In this document: positions 24,386 through 33,713 of the stretch, one piece after another
How the letters are laid out: each line of letters begins with the position of its first letter
Position numbering within the stretch: position 1 is the first letter of the stretch
NCBI RefSeq assembly: GCF_015910445.1
Contig: NZ_CP048882.1
Span: 6,569,501 to 6,633,500, forward strand
Source of the DNA: Streptomyces bathyalis
GTDB lineage: Bacteria; Actinomycetota; Actinomycetes; Streptomycetales; Streptomycetaceae
DNA length: 64,000 nt
Reading direction: 5' to 3'
Notes under the pieces: model-generated
Seen by the model: the letters and a program-made list of their open reading frames with translations, nothing else
Databases searched by the model: none
What the model was told of the DNA's origin: nothing
Program-made: the position numbers and the translations under genes

Positions 24386-24495
24386 CACGACCGTGCTTGG
24401 GCGCGTTCACGGCGGAGCAGCGGGAGCAACTGGCGAGGCGCAGCGCGGAACTCGGCCCGGAGCCCGTCGAGGCGGCCGAGGAGGAGCGTCGGGGG
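24342..24495 (+). pseudogene. Possible remnant of a MerR-family regulator
   Basis: One frame of copy 2 reads DERRCSVGELARATG, which matches the N-terminal helix-turn-helix start of MerR regulators; after a one-base frame change it continues AFTAEQREQLARRSAELGPEPVEAAEEERR, like a MerR C-terminal effector region. The middle of the protein and any start codon are missing. The same N-terminal fragment is present in copy 1 (from 24105). I infer a regulator gene that lost its centre and was then caught in the duplication; the family call is tentative. Confidence 0.35.
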
Positions 24496-24524
24496 GCCCG
24501 GCCCAAAGCCGCCGGCGGGGAGAC

Positions 24525-24561
24525 GGCGGGCGGGCCCGCCCTCGGGCTCGGCCCGCCCGCC
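24525..24561 (-). terminator. Terminator of the glpFKD operon
   Basis: GGCGGGCGGGCC (24525-24536) pairs perfectly with GGCCCGCCCGCC (24550-24561), 12 bp with a 13-base loop, 68 bases downstream of the glpD stop on the minus strand. Confidence 0.65.
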
Positions 24562-24629
24562 TGCGTTCCCCGTGCGGTCCCGTCACGGCCGCACGAGGAC
24601 GCGTTCCCCGCCCCCCGCTCCCCGGCGTT

Positions 24630-26246
24630 TCAGCTGCTGCGCTCCGCGAGCACCTTCGCGACGCGCTCACGCACCTCTTCGGTGTCCAGACCGCGGATGG
24701 TGAGGGTGGTGCGCCGCCGCAGCACATCGTCGACGGTCTCCGCCCATTCGCGGTCCCGCGCGTGCACGACCTGGGCCCAGATCTCCGGCCCGTCCGGATG
24801 GATGCGCTCGCCGAGCGACGGGTCCTCGTTGACCCGCCGTGCGATGTCGAAGGAGAGCGAGCCGTAGTGGGTCGCCAGATGGCGTGCCGTCAACGGGTCC
24901 ATGCGCGGGCCCGGTTCGCGCTCGCGGTCGACGAGCAGCCTGTGGGCGACGGCGTTCGGGTTGGAGATGCCGGGAAGGGGAGTGCGGCGCACGAGTTCCC
25001 CCACCGGCTCCATGTCCTGCCCGATCGAACCTCCGGGCAGCTTCGCCAGTTTGTCCATGACGGCACGGCCGATGTGACGGTACGTCGTCCACTTGCCGCC
25101 CGCGACCGAGAGCATCCCTCCGATGCCCTCGCTGACGACCGTCTCCCGCTTCGCAGCCGTCACGCCGCCGGGGCCACCCGGCAGCACGCGCAGTCCCGCG
25201 AACGCGTAGCTGATCAGGTCGCGTGAGAGGTGCTCGTCGCGAACGGAGAAGGCCGCCTCGTCGAGGATCTGCTGGATGTCGGCCTCGGTTGCGCGGACGT
25301 CGCCCGGGTCGCCCTCGTACGCCTCGTCGGTGGTGCCCAGCAGCAGCTGGTCCTCCCACGGGAGCGCGAAGGTGATGCGGTACTTGTCGATCGGCGTCGC
25401 CATCGCCGCCCGCCAGGGCGACTTGCGGCGCAGCACCAGGTGCGCGCCCTTGGAGAGCCGGACGCTGGGCGCGGCGCCCTTGTCCTCCAGCTTGCGCAGG
25501 TGGTCCACCCACGGCCCGGTCGCGTTGAGGACGAGGCGGGCGTCGACGCCGAACTCGCTGCCGTCGCTGCGATCGCGCAGCTCGGCGCCGGTCACACGGC
25601 CGCAGGTGCGGCGCAGACCCGTCACCTCCGCGTGGTTGAGCACCACGGCACCCGAGTCGACGGCGGCACGCACGGTCATGACGGCCATGCGTGAGTCGTT
25701 CATCTGGTGGTCGCCGTAGACCGCGACGGCCCTCAGGTTGTCCGTGCGCAGGCCGGGGTTGTCGGCCGCCGCACGTGACGGCGAGACCAGGCGTCCGACG
25801 CCGTCGCCGAACGCGGAGAGCGCGCTGTAGGCGAAGACGCCGGCACCCAGCTTCGCCGCGCCGTGCGGGCCGCCCTTGTAAACGGGCAGATAGAACTTGA
25901 GCGGATTGACCAGGTGCGGGGCCACGTCCTTGGCCAGTACCCGCCGCTCGTGGTGGTTCTCCGCCACCAGCTTCACCGCGCCGGTCTGCAGATAGCGCAG
26001 CCCGCCGTGCACCAGCTTGGAGGAGGCGGAGGAGGTGGCGCCGGCGAAGTCGCCGGCGTCCACCATCGCCACCCGCAGTCCCGACTGCGCGGCGTGCCAG
26101 GCCACCGAGGTTCCCAGGATGCCGCCGCCGATCACGAGCAGGTCGTACGTCGCTCCCGCGAGCAGCTCCCTGGTCTCGGCACGGCTCGGGTTGCCGCCGG
26201 CAGCCGGATGCGTCCCGAGGGTCGGAACGCTCTGCAGGGTGTTCAT
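24630..26246 (-). CDS. glpD: Glycerol-3-phosphate dehydrogenase
   Basis: 538 residues. The FAD motif VIGGGILGTSVAWHAAQSG is at about 36-54, followed by SSASSKLVHGGLRYLQTG, GAHLVLRRKSPWR and VAGGKWTTYRHIGR, all diagnostic for GlpD. It oxidises glycerol-3-phosphate to dihydroxyacetone phosphate with FAD and passes electrons to the quinone pool at the membrane. ATG 26246 lies 5 bases after the glpK stop, so it is the third gene of glpF-glpK-glpD. An upstream in-frame start inside glpK is rejected. Confidence 0.95.
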   Translation of the reverse strand: MNTLQSVPTLGTHPAAGGNPSRAETRELLAGATYDLLVIGGGILGTSVAWHAAQSGLRVAMVDAGDFAGATSSASSKLVHGGLRYLQTGAVKLVAENHHERRVLAKDVAPHLVNPLKFYLPVYKGGPHGAAKLGAGVFAYSALSAFGDGVGRLVSPSRAAADNPGLRTDNLRAVAVYGDHQMNDSRMAVMTVRAAVDSGAVVLNHAEVTGLRRTCGRVTGAELRDRSDGSEFGVDARLVLNATGPWVDHLRKLEDKGAAPSVRLSKGAHLVLRRKSPWRAAMATPIDKYRITFALPWEDQLLLGTTDEAYEGDPGDVRATEADIQQILDEAAFSVRDEHLSRDLISYAFAGLRVLPGGPGGVTAAKRETVVSEGIGGMLSVAGGKWTTYRHIGRAVMDKLAKLPGGSIGQDMEPVGELVRRTPLPGISNPNAVAHRLLVDREREPGPRMDPLTARHLATHYGSLSFDIARRVNEDPSLGERIHPDGPEIWAQVVHARDREWAETVDDVLRRRTTLTIRGLDTEEVRERVAKVLAERSS

Positions 26247-26251
26247 CTCGT

Positions 26252-27802
26252 TCAGTTCTCCTCTTCGATCCAGCCCATGGTCCGCTGGACGGCCTTGAGC
26301 CAGTTCTTGTACTCGCGGTCGCGATCGGCCGCGTCCATGTCGGGCGTCCACTCCGCCGCCCGCTTCCAGTTGGCGCGCAGCTCGTCGACGTCGGACCAGA
26401 ACCCGACGGCGAGCCCTGCCGCGTAAGCCGCGCCGAGGCAGGTGGTCTCCGCGACCATCGGCCGTACGACCGGTGCGTCGAGGAAGTCCGACATCGTCTG
26501 CATCAGCAGGTTGTTGGAGGTCATGCCGCCGTCGACCTTGAGGGCCGTCAGCTCGACGCCGGAGTCCTTCTGCATCGCGTCGACGATCTCGCGGGTCTGC
26601 CAGGCGGTCGCCTCCAGGACCGCGCGGGCGAGGTGCGCCTTGGTCACGTACCGGGTGAGGCCGGCTATGACGCCGCGTGCGTCGTCGCGCCAGTACGGTG
26701 CGAACAGGCCGGAGAAGGCCGGTACGAAGTAGGCGCCGCCGTTGTCCTCGACGGAGCTGGCGAGGGTCTCGATCTCGGCCGCGGTGCTGATGAGGCCCAT
26801 CTGGTCACGCATCCACTGCACCAGCGAGCCGGTGACGGCGATGGCGCCTTCCAGCGCGTAGACGGGCTGCTCGTCGCCGATGCGGTAACCGACGGTCGTC
26901 AGCAGGCCGTTGTACGAGTTGACGGCCTCGTGGCCGGTGTTGAGCAGGAGGAACGTTCCCGTGCCGTAGGTGGACTTCGCCTCGCCCTCGGAGAAGCAGG
27001 TCTGGCCGAACAGCGCCGCCTGCTGGTCACCCAGCGCCGAGGCCACCGGCACACCGGCGAGCTCGCCCTTCGCCTCCCCGTACACCTCGGCGGAGGAACG
27101 GATTTCGGGCAGCAACGACATGGGCACGCCCATGGACTGGCAGATCTTCTCGTCCCAGCTCATCGAGTGCAGGTTCATGAGCATGGTGCGGGAGGCGTTG
27201 GTCACGTCGGTGACATGGCGTCCGCCGTCGGGACCGCCGGTGAGGTTCCAGATGACCCAGGAATCCATGGTGCCGAAGAGGAGTTCGCCGCGCTCGGCGC
27301 GCTCACGCAGTCCGTCGACGTTGTCGAGCAGCCAGCGGATCTTCGGGCCCGAGAAGTACGAGGCGAGCGGCAGGCCGGTCTCGCGGCGGAAGCGGTCCTG
27401 GCCGACGTTGCGGCCCAGTTCGCGGCAGAGCGTGTCGGTGCGGGTGTCCTGCCAGACGAGCGCGTTGTGCACGGGCTCGCCGGTGGCCTTGTCCCACAGC
27501 AGCGTCGTCTCACGCTGGTTGGTGATGCCGAGGGCCTTCACATCGGCCTTCGTGATGCCGGCCTGCTCGAGGGCGCCCGCCACCACCTGCTGGACGTTGG
27601 TCCAGATCTCGGCGGCGTCGTGCTCGACCCAGCCCGGCTTGGGGAAGATCTGCTCGTGTTCCTTCTGGTCGACGGCGACGATGCGGCCGTCCTTGTCGAA
27701 GACGATGCAGCGGCTGGAGGTCGTGCCCTGGTCGATGGCGGCGATGAAGGGGCCCTCGCCGTGCGTGGAAGCGCCCGCGGACTGGTTCTCGGTCTCGCTC
27801 AT
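26252..27802 (-). CDS. glpK: Glycerol kinase
   Basis: 516 residues. FGGY-kinase signature: IAAIDQGTTSSRC at the N-terminus, KVDGGMTSNNLLMQTMSDFL and AAGLAVGFW near the C-terminus. It phosphorylates glycerol with ATP. The ATG at 27802 has GGAGCAGGA upstream; the longer in-frame extension into glpF is a shadow. A stable hairpin lies between glpF and glpK, which may set their relative expression. Confidence 0.95.
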   Translation of the reverse strand: MSETENQSAGASTHGEGPFIAAIDQGTTSSRCIVFDKDGRIVAVDQKEHEQIFPKPGWVEHDAAEIWTNVQQVVAGALEQAGITKADVKALGITNQRETTLLWDKATGEPVHNALVWQDTRTDTLCRELGRNVGQDRFRRETGLPLASYFSGPKIRWLLDNVDGLRERAERGELLFGTMDSWVIWNLTGGPDGGRHVTDVTNASRTMLMNLHSMSWDEKICQSMGVPMSLLPEIRSSAEVYGEAKGELAGVPVASALGDQQAALFGQTCFSEGEAKSTYGTGTFLLLNTGHEAVNSYNGLLTTVGYRIGDEQPVYALEGAIAVTGSLVQWMRDQMGLISTAAEIETLASSVEDNGGAYFVPAFSGLFAPYWRDDARGVIAGLTRYVTKAHLARAVLEATAWQTREIVDAMQKDSGVELTALKVDGGMTSNNLLMQTMSDFLDAPVVRPMVAETTCLGAAYAAGLAVGFWSDVDELRANWKRAAEWTPDMDAADRDREYKNWLKAVQRTMGWIEEEN

Positions 27803-27884
27803 GTCCTGCTCCAAGGGGTTCTGGGTGGGATAGGGCTCTCGGCCGCCGGGGGCGGCCCGGGCGCGTCCCGGGCCGTACCCGCAG

Positions 27885-27910
27885 GCTGCCGGGCCTCGCG
27901 GCCCGGCAGC
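27885..27910 (-). other. Intra-operon hairpin between glpF and glpK
   Basis: GCTGCCGGGC (27885-27894) pairs perfectly with GCCCGGCAGC (27901-27910) with a CTCGCG loop. It begins 7 bases after the glpF stop on the minus strand, has no T-run, and could act as a partial terminator or mRNA stabiliser. Confidence 0.5.
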
Positions 27911-27917
27911 AACGGGC

Positions 27918-28670
27918 TCAGGCGAATGCGACCTGGTGCAGGCCGGCGGCCAGCGCTGCGCCGAGCAGCGGGGCCACGACCGGGATCCATGAGTAGGCCC
28001 AGCCGGAGCCGCCCTTGTTGGGCAGCGGCAGCAGGGCGTGCACGATACGGGGACCGAGGTCACGGGCCGGGTTGATGGCGTATCCCGTCGGGCCACCGAG
28101 CGAGAGGCCGATGCCCACGACGACCAGCGCCACGATCAGGACGCCGGTGCCGCTGACCCCGACTCCCTTGGTCAGCCCGAGGTTGAGGATCGCGATGACG
28201 AGGGCGAACGTGGCGATCGTCTCGGTGACGACGTTCTGCCAGGTGTTGCGGATCTCGGGGGACGTGAAGAAGACGCCGTGCACCGGGCCGGGGTTCTCGC
28301 CCCTGCGCTCGGCCATCTCCGGGTCCTTGAGGTCCGCGTGGAACTGGCCGTAGTACACGAGCCACACCAGCACCGCGCCGATCATCGCGCCGAGCATTTC
28401 GCTGACCCAGTAGATCGGTACGTCGCCCCACGGGGTCGTTCCCTCGATCGCGAGGGCCAGCGTGACCGCCGGGTTGAGGTGGGCGCCGGATATCTGGGCC
28501 ACGTAGCCGCCGGTCAGGACGCCGAAGCCCCAGCCGAAGGCGATGGCGACCCAGCCGGCGTTGAACGCCTTGGAGCGCTTGAAGGTCACGGCGGCGCAGA
28601 CGCCGCCGCCTAGCAGGATCAGCAGAGCGGTACCTGTGACTTCGCTGAAGAAGATGTCGGAGCTGGACAC
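27918..28670 (-). CDS. glpF: Glycerol uptake facilitator (MIP/aquaglyceroporin)
   Basis: 250 residues, six membrane helices, with the two pore NPA motifs: HLNPAVT (66-68) and INPARDLGPR (200-202). The Asp after the second NPA (NPARD) is typical of glycerol facilitators rather than water channels. GTG 28670 has AAAGGAG upstream. First gene of the glycerol operon, transcribed from a promoter region carrying a GylR-type site. Confidence 0.95.
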   Translation of the reverse strand: MSSSDIFFSEVTGTALLILLGGGVCAAVTFKRSKAFNAGWVAIAFGWGFGVLTGGYVAQISGAHLNPAVTLALAIEGTTPWGDVPIYWVSEMLGAMIGAVLVWLVYYGQFHADLKDPEMAERRGENPGPVHGVFFTSPEIRNTWQNVVTETIATFALVIAILNLGLTKGVGVSGTGVLIVALVVVGIGLSLGGPTGYAINPARDLGPRIVHALLPLPNKGGSGWAYSWIPVVAPLLGAALAAGLHQVAFA

Positions 28671-28723
28671 CCGCGACTCCTTTGTCTTGTCCAGATGGGG
28701 AGGGCGGGTCGGTTCCGTCCATC

Positions 28724-28740
28724 GTTCGACAATGCCGACC
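28724..28740. promoter_or_regulatory. Putative GylR operator upstream of glpF
   Basis: GTTCGACAATGCCGACC matches the site upstream of gylR (29803) at the first 15 of 17 bases. The inverted-repeat arms GTTCG and CGA(C)C are imperfect here. It lies 54 bases before the glpF start. Confidence 0.65.
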
Positions 28741-28915
28741 GCCGACTCGGCAGTTTTGTCCCTGGTCGTCGTCCCGTCAAGGGGTGTGACTCAGGACTCC
28801 CGAAGTCCTTATACGCAGGGGAGATCATCTCCGGGCAGGGGGCATCGACGGTGCCGCACAGGGGCTGCGCGTAACACCGGGCGGGCCGTGCGTCGTTGCA
28901 CGGGAACGACCGTTC

Positions 28916-29758
28916 TCAGAAGCGGCGGGCGCCCAGATCCCTCGAGACGGCGCGAGCGCAGTCCCGTACGGCGGCGACGAGCATCGGCCGCAGCTCGGGC
29001 TCGCCGGCGGTCCCGCCCGCTCCGTTGGCGCCGACGGGGGAAGCGGTGGCGCCGACGCCGACCGCCCCGGCGGTGGCCTCCTCGCAGACCCGCTCCACCG
29101 CGCCCGTGACTCCGACCGCGCCCACCGGCATGCGGCGTCGGTCGAGGATCGGCGCCGCGATCGACGCCAGCCCTTCCCACGTCTCCTCGACGTCGGCGGC
29201 CCAGCCGCGTGCCCGCGTCATCTCCAGCACGTCCTCGAACTCCTCGTGGGAGGTGACCGTGCGCTCCGTGAAGCGCCGGCGCTCGCCGTCGACCGCCTCG
29301 CTGTGCGCCACGGGGTCGAAGGCGGAGAGCACCTTGCCCAGTGCCGTGCTGTGCAGCGGCTGCATCGCGCCGACCTCCAGCACCTGACGGCTGTTGTCCG
29401 GCCGGAAGACGTGATGCACGATCAGCACGCCCTGCAGATGGAGAACGCCGAGGTAGACGCTCTCCCCGCTGGACCGTGCCAGGTCGTCCGCCCAGACCAG
29501 GGCCCGTGAACGCAGCTCGTGCACGTCCAGGTAGCTGGTGCCGAGCCGCAGGAGCTCCGCGCCCAGCTGGTACTTGCCCGTGGCCTCGTCCTGCTCGACG
29601 AAGCCCTCCTGCTGCAGGGTGCGCAGCAGACCGTGTGCGGTGCCCTTGGGAAGATCCATGGACGAGGCGATGTCGGACAGGCCGAGCCTGCGTTCACCGC
29701 CCGCCAGGAGGCGCAGCACGGCTGCAGCGCGCTCGAGGGACTGGATGGACCGGGCCAC
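28916..29758 (-). CDS. gylR: IclR-family regulator of glycerol catabolism
   Basis: 280 residues from GTG 29758 (GGGAGG 6 bases upstream). The winged helix-turn-helix is at about 20-60 (LGLSDIASSMDLPKGTAHGL). The IclR effector domain follows, with LVWADDLARSSGESVYLGVL, MQPLHSTALGKVL and ITAPILDRRR-like sequence. Lying directly upstream of glpFKD and in the same direction, it corresponds to Streptomyces gylR, a negatively autoregulated, glycerol-3-phosphate-responsive repressor. An Ala/Gly-rich segment (AGAVGVGATASPVGANGAGG, about 232-252) near the C-terminus is longer than usual for the family. Confidence 0.93.
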   Translation of the reverse strand: MARSIQSLERAAAVLRLLAGGERRLGLSDIASSMDLPKGTAHGLLRTLQQEGFVEQDEATGKYQLGAELLRLGTSYLDVHELRSRALVWADDLARSSGESVYLGVLHLQGVLIVHHVFRPDNSRQVLEVGAMQPLHSTALGKVLSAFDPVAHSEAVDGERRRFTERTVTSHEEFEDVLEMTRARGWAADVEETWEGLASIAAPILDRRRMPVGAVGVTGAVERVCEEATAGAVGVGATASPVGANGAGGTAGEPELRPMLVAAVRDCARAVSRDLGARRF

Positions 29759-30082
29759 CGGGCACCTCCCTGACCTGCTTGCAACGGGCAGCTCTGAATC
29801 GGGTTCGACAATGCCGAACGGTATCGCTTGATGTCGACGGACGGTAGCCCGGTCCCACGCCCGGGTGAGCGCACCGGCTCGTCCTCGCGCCCCTGCGAGG
29901 CAGCTCAGGGCCAGGTGACGGGGTGCGACGCCGCGCTTCCGCACACCTCCGTCATGTCCGCTGCGTGGAATGCCCGGCTGCGCTCTTGTGCTCGCCCGAT
30001 ACCCTGATCAGGTGCGCCGTCCTCAGCGGAGTGATGGGACCGCGCATAGCCGACAGCCGTCGCACTTTAGGGAGAACCCTTC
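29759..30082. other. gylR / metH divergent intergenic region
   Basis: 324 bp. It holds the GylR-type operator at 29803-29819 and, on the metH side, TTGTGC at about 29989-29994 with the -10-like TACCCT shortly after at suboptimal spacing. I looked for a cobalamin or SAM riboswitch before metH and saw no B12-box-like sequence. The metH ribosome site AGGGAG is at about 30069-30074. Confidence 0.45.
29803..29819. promoter_or_regulatory. Putative GylR operator upstream of gylR
   Basis: GTTCGACAATGCCGAAC is an inverted repeat (GTTCG, 7 bases, CGAAC), 44 bases before the gylR GTG. Its close copy before glpF supports shared control by GylR, including autoregulation. Confidence 0.7.
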
Positions 30083-33000
30083 ATGGCCTCGCCGAGCAGT
30101 ACGCCCGATTCCGCCTTCCCGCGCGGAGCAGCTCTCCGCAAGGCGCTCACGGAGCGCGTGATCGTCGCGGACGGCGCGATGGGCACAATGATTCAGGCGC
30201 AGGACCCGTCCCTCGACGACTTCCAGCAGCTCGAAGGCTGCAACGAGATCCTCAACGTGACCCGTCCCGACATCGTGCGGTCGGTCCACACCGAGTACTT
30301 CCAGGCCGGCGTGGACTGTGTCGAGACCAACACCTTCGGCGCCAACCACGCCGCACTGGGCGAGTACGACATCACAGACCGCGTCTTCGAGCTCTCCGAG
30401 AAGGGCACCCGCATCGCCCGCGACGTGGCGGACGAGTTCGAGGCCGACGGACGCCCCCGCTGGGTGCTGGGCTCCATGGGGCCGGGCACCAAGCTGCCGA
30501 CGCTGGGTCACGCCCCGTACACCACGCTGCGCGACGCCTACCAGCAGAACGCCGAGGGCATGATCGCCGGCGGTGCCGACGCACTCCTCGTGGAGACCAC
30601 GCAGGACCTGCTGCAGACCAAGGCTGCCGTCATCGGCGCCCGCCGCGCCATGGACGCCACCGGCGCCCACGACCTGCCGCTGATCTGCTCCGTGACCGTC
30701 GAGACGACCGGCACGATGCTGCTGGGCTCCGAGATCGGTGCCGCCCTCACGGCCCTGGAGCCGCTGGGCATCGACATGATCGGCCTCAACTGCGCCACCG
30801 GCCCCGCCGAGATGAGCGAGCACCTGCGCTACCTCGCACAGCACTCGCAGGTGCCGATCTCCTGCATGCCCAACGCGGGTCTGCCCGTACTGGGCAAGGA
30901 CGGCGCCCACTACCCGCTCACGCCCGAGGAGCTGTGCGACGCCCACGAGAACTTCGTCCGCGACTACGGGCTCTCCCTCGTCGGAGGCTGCTGCGGTACG
31001 ACGCCGGAGCACCTGCGCCAGCTGGTCGAGCGCGTGCGAGGCAAGGAGCCGGCCGCGCGCACGCCTCAGCCCGAGGCGGGCGCGGCGTCGCTGTACCAGA
31101 TGATCCCCTTCCGCCAGGACACCTCGTACCTGGCGATCGGCGAGCGCACGAACGCCAACGGTTCGAAGAAGTTCCGCGAGGCGATGCTCGACGGCCGCTG
31201 GGACGACTGCGTGGAGATGGCCAGGGACCAGATCCGCGAGGGCGCCCACATGCTCGACCTGTGCGTCGACTACGTGGGCCGCGACGGCGTCGCCGACATG
31301 CGGGAACTCGCCGGGCGCTTCGCGACGTCCTCCACCCTGCCGCTCGTGCTCGACTCCACCGAAGTCCCGGTGATCCAGGCGGGGTTGGAGAAGCTGGGCG
31401 GCCGCGCCGTCATCAACTCCGTCAACTACGAGGACGGGGACGGCCCCGAGTCCCGCTTCGCCCGCGTCGCCAGCCTCGCCCGTGAGCACGGCGCCGCCCT
31501 GATGGCGCTGACCATCGACGAGGAGGGCCAGGCCCGCACGGCCGAGAACAAGGTCGCCATCGCCGAGCGCATCATCGACGACCTGACCACCAACTACGGG
31601 ATCGACGAGTCGAGCATCCTCATCGACTGCCTGACGTTCACGATCTGCACCGGCCAGGAGGAGTCCCGCAAGGACGGCATCAACACGATCGAGGCGATCC
31701 GGCAGCTGAAGGAGCGCCGCCCGAACGTGCAGACCACTCTCGGTCTGTCCAACATCTCCTTCGGGCTCAACCCGGCCGCGCGCATCGTCCTCAACTCCGT
31801 CTTCCTCGACGAGTGCGTCAAGGCGGGCCTGGACTCGGCGATCGTGCACGCCAGCAAGATCCTGCCGATCGCCCGCCTGGAAGAGGAGCAGGTCACCACC
31901 GCCCTCGACCTGATCTACGACAGGCGGAGCGAGGGCTACGACCCGCTGCAGCGGCTGCTGGAGCTGTTCGAGGGCGTCGACACCAAGGCGATGAAGGCCG
32001 GCAAGGCCGAGGAGCTGGCCGCGCTGCCGCTGGAGGAGCGCCTTCAGCGGCGCATCATCGACGGCGAACGCAACGGTCTGGAAGCCGACTTGGACGCCGC
32101 GCTGGAGGAGCGTCCCGCGCTCGACATCGTCAACGAGACGCTGCTCGCGGGAATGAAGGTCGTCGGTGAACTCTTCGGCTCGGGGCAGATGCAGCTGCCG
32201 TTCGTGCTGCAGTCGGCAGAGGTGATGAAGACCGCGGTGGCCTACCTGGAACCGCACATGGAGAAGTCCGACAACGAGGGCAAGGGCACCATCGTCCTGG
32301 CCACGGTCCGCGGCGACGTGCACGACATCGGCAAGAACCTCGTCGACATCATCCTGTCCAACAACGGCTACAACGTGGTGAATCTGGGCATCAAGCAGCC
32401 CGTCGGCGCCATCCTGGACGCGGCCGAGGAGAACAAGGCCGACGTCATCGGAATGTCCGGCCTGCTGGTGAAGTCCACGGTGATCATGAAGGAGAACCTG
32501 GAGGAGCTCAACCAGCGCCAGATGGCCGCGGACTTCCCGGTCATCCTCGGCGGCGCGGCGCTCACGCGCGCGTACGTCGAGCAGGACCTCCACGAGATCT
32601 ACGAGGGCGAGGTCCGCTACGCCCGCGACGCCTTCGAGGGCCTGCGCCTCATGGACGCGCTCATCGGCGTCAAGCGCGGCGTCCCCGGGGCGGAGCTGCC
32701 GCCGCTGAAGCAGCGCCGCGTGCCCAAGCGCCCCTCGTCCGCCGCCGGTGAGGTGCCGGAGGAGGAGATCAACGACGGGTCGGTGCGCTCCGACGTCGCA
32801 ACCGACAACCCGGTGCCGACGCCGCCCTTCTGGGGCAGCCGCGTGGTCAAGGGCATCGGCCTGAAGGACTACGCCTCATGGATCGACGAGGGCGCGCTCT
32901 TCAAGGGCCAGTGGGGCCTGAAGGAGTCCCGCACGGGCGAGGGCCCCGGCTACGACGAACTGGTGGAGACCGACGGACGTCCCCGGCTGCGCGGCCTGCT

Positions 33001-33607
33001 GGACCGGCTGCACACGGACAACATGCTGGAAGCGGCCGTCGTCTACGGCTACTACCCGTGCGTGTCCAAGGGCGACGACCTGATCCTGCTCAACGAGGAC
33101 GGCAGCGAGCGCACCCGCTTCACCTTCCCGCGGCAGCGCCGGGGCCGGCGGCTGTGCCTCGCGGACTTCTTCCGTCCGGAGGAGTCCGGCGAGCAGGACG
33201 TCGTCGGGCTGCAGGTCGTCACCGTCGGTTCCAAGATCGGTGAGGCCACGGCCGAGCTCTTCGCGAACGACGCCTACCGGGACTACCTGGAGCTGCACGG
33301 CCTGTCCGTCCAGCTCGCGGAGGCCCTCGCCGAGTACTGGCACGCCCGGGTCCGTGCCGAACTGGACATCTCCGCGGAGGACCCCACCGCGATGGCGGAC
33401 ATGTTCGCCCTGAAGTACCGCGGAGCCCGCTTCAGCCTCGGCTACGGCGCCTGCCCCAACCTGGAGGACCGGGCGAAGATCGCGGATCTGCTGCAGCCCG
33501 AGCGCATCGGAGTGGAGCTTTCGGAGGAGTTCCAGCTGCACCCCGAGCAGTCCACGGACGCCATCGTGATCCACCATCCGGAGGCCAAGTACTTCAACGC
33601 CCGATAA
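30083..33607 (+). CDS. metH: Cobalamin-dependent methionine synthase
   Basis: 1174 residues with all four modules. The homocysteine domain (about 15-325) has the zinc ligands in GGCCGTTP (about 302). The methyltetrahydrofolate domain (about 345-610) includes GERTNANGSKKFREA. The cobalamin domain carries DVHDIGKNLVDII (about 745-757, with the cobalt-coordinating His). The AdoMet-reactivation domain (about 900-1174) has YRGARFSLGYGACPNLEDR. It methylates homocysteine using methyl-cobalamin recharged from methyl-THF. ATG 30083 follows AGGGAG. Monocistronic or leading the HAD gene. Confidence 0.97.
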   Translation: MASPSSTPDSAFPRGAALRKALTERVIVADGAMGTMIQAQDPSLDDFQQLEGCNEILNVTRPDIVRSVHTEYFQAGVDCVETNTFGANHAALGEYDITDRVFELSEKGTRIARDVADEFEADGRPRWVLGSMGPGTKLPTLGHAPYTTLRDAYQQNAEGMIAGGADALLVETTQDLLQTKAAVIGARRAMDATGAHDLPLICSVTVETTGTMLLGSEIGAALTALEPLGIDMIGLNCATGPAEMSEHLRYLAQHSQVPISCMPNAGLPVLGKDGAHYPLTPEELCDAHENFVRDYGLSLVGGCCGTTPEHLRQLVERVRGKEPAARTPQPEAGAASLYQMIPFRQDTSYLAIGERTNANGSKKFREAMLDGRWDDCVEMARDQIREGAHMLDLCVDYVGRDGVADMRELAGRFATSSTLPLVLDSTEVPVIQAGLEKLGGRAVINSVNYEDGDGPESRFARVASLAREHGAALMALTIDEEGQARTAENKVAIAERIIDDLTTNYGIDESSILIDCLTFTICTGQEESRKDGINTIEAIRQLKERRPNVQTTLGLSNISFGLNPAARIVLNSVFLDECVKAGLDSAIVHASKILPIARLEEEQVTTALDLIYDRRSEGYDPLQRLLELFEGVDTKAMKAGKAEELAALPLEERLQRRIIDGERNGLEADLDAALEERPALDIVNETLLAGMKVVGELFGSGQMQLPFVLQSAEVMKTAVAYLEPHMEKSDNEGKGTIVLATVRGDVHDIGKNLVDIILSNNGYNVVNLGIKQPVGAILDAAEENKADVIGMSGLLVKSTVIMKENLEELNQRQMAADFPVILGGAALTRAYVEQDLHEIYEGEVRYARDAFEGLRLMDALIGVKRGVPGAELPPLKQRRVPKRPSSAAGEVPEEEINDGSVRSDVATDNPVPTPPFWGSRVVKGIGLKDYASWIDEGALFKGQWGLKESRTGEGPGYDELVETDGRPRLRGLLDRLHTDNMLEAAVVYGYYPCVSKGDDLILLNEDGSERTRFTFPRQRRGRRLCLADFFRPEESGEQDVVGLQVVTVGSKIGEATAELFANDAYRDYLELHGLSVQLAEALAEYWHARVRAELDISAEDPTAMADMFALKYRGARFSLGYGACPNLEDRAKIADLLQPERIGVELSEEFQLHPEQSTDAIVIHHPEAKYFNAR

Positions 33608-33713
33608 CGGGTCCCACCGGACCGTCGTAGAATGGTCGATCCGGTACAGGCCGGTCGTTCGCTCCTGTGGGGCGGGTGGCCGGCCTTGTTGTCCCTCACG
33701 GAGGTGTACGCGG

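Noticed and set aside
23930..24404. Insertion sequence or transposon end
   Set aside because: The repeat is a simple tandem copy of gene sequence, without a transposase, terminal inverted repeats or target duplication.
29945..30082. Cobalamin or SAM riboswitch before metH
   Set aside because: I found no B12-box-like GCCACTG sequence or conserved core within 140 bases of the start; the leader appears short.
30023..32593. 856-residue open frame opposite metH
   Set aside because: MetH motifs run the whole length on the other strand, and the shadow frame shows no domain I recognise.
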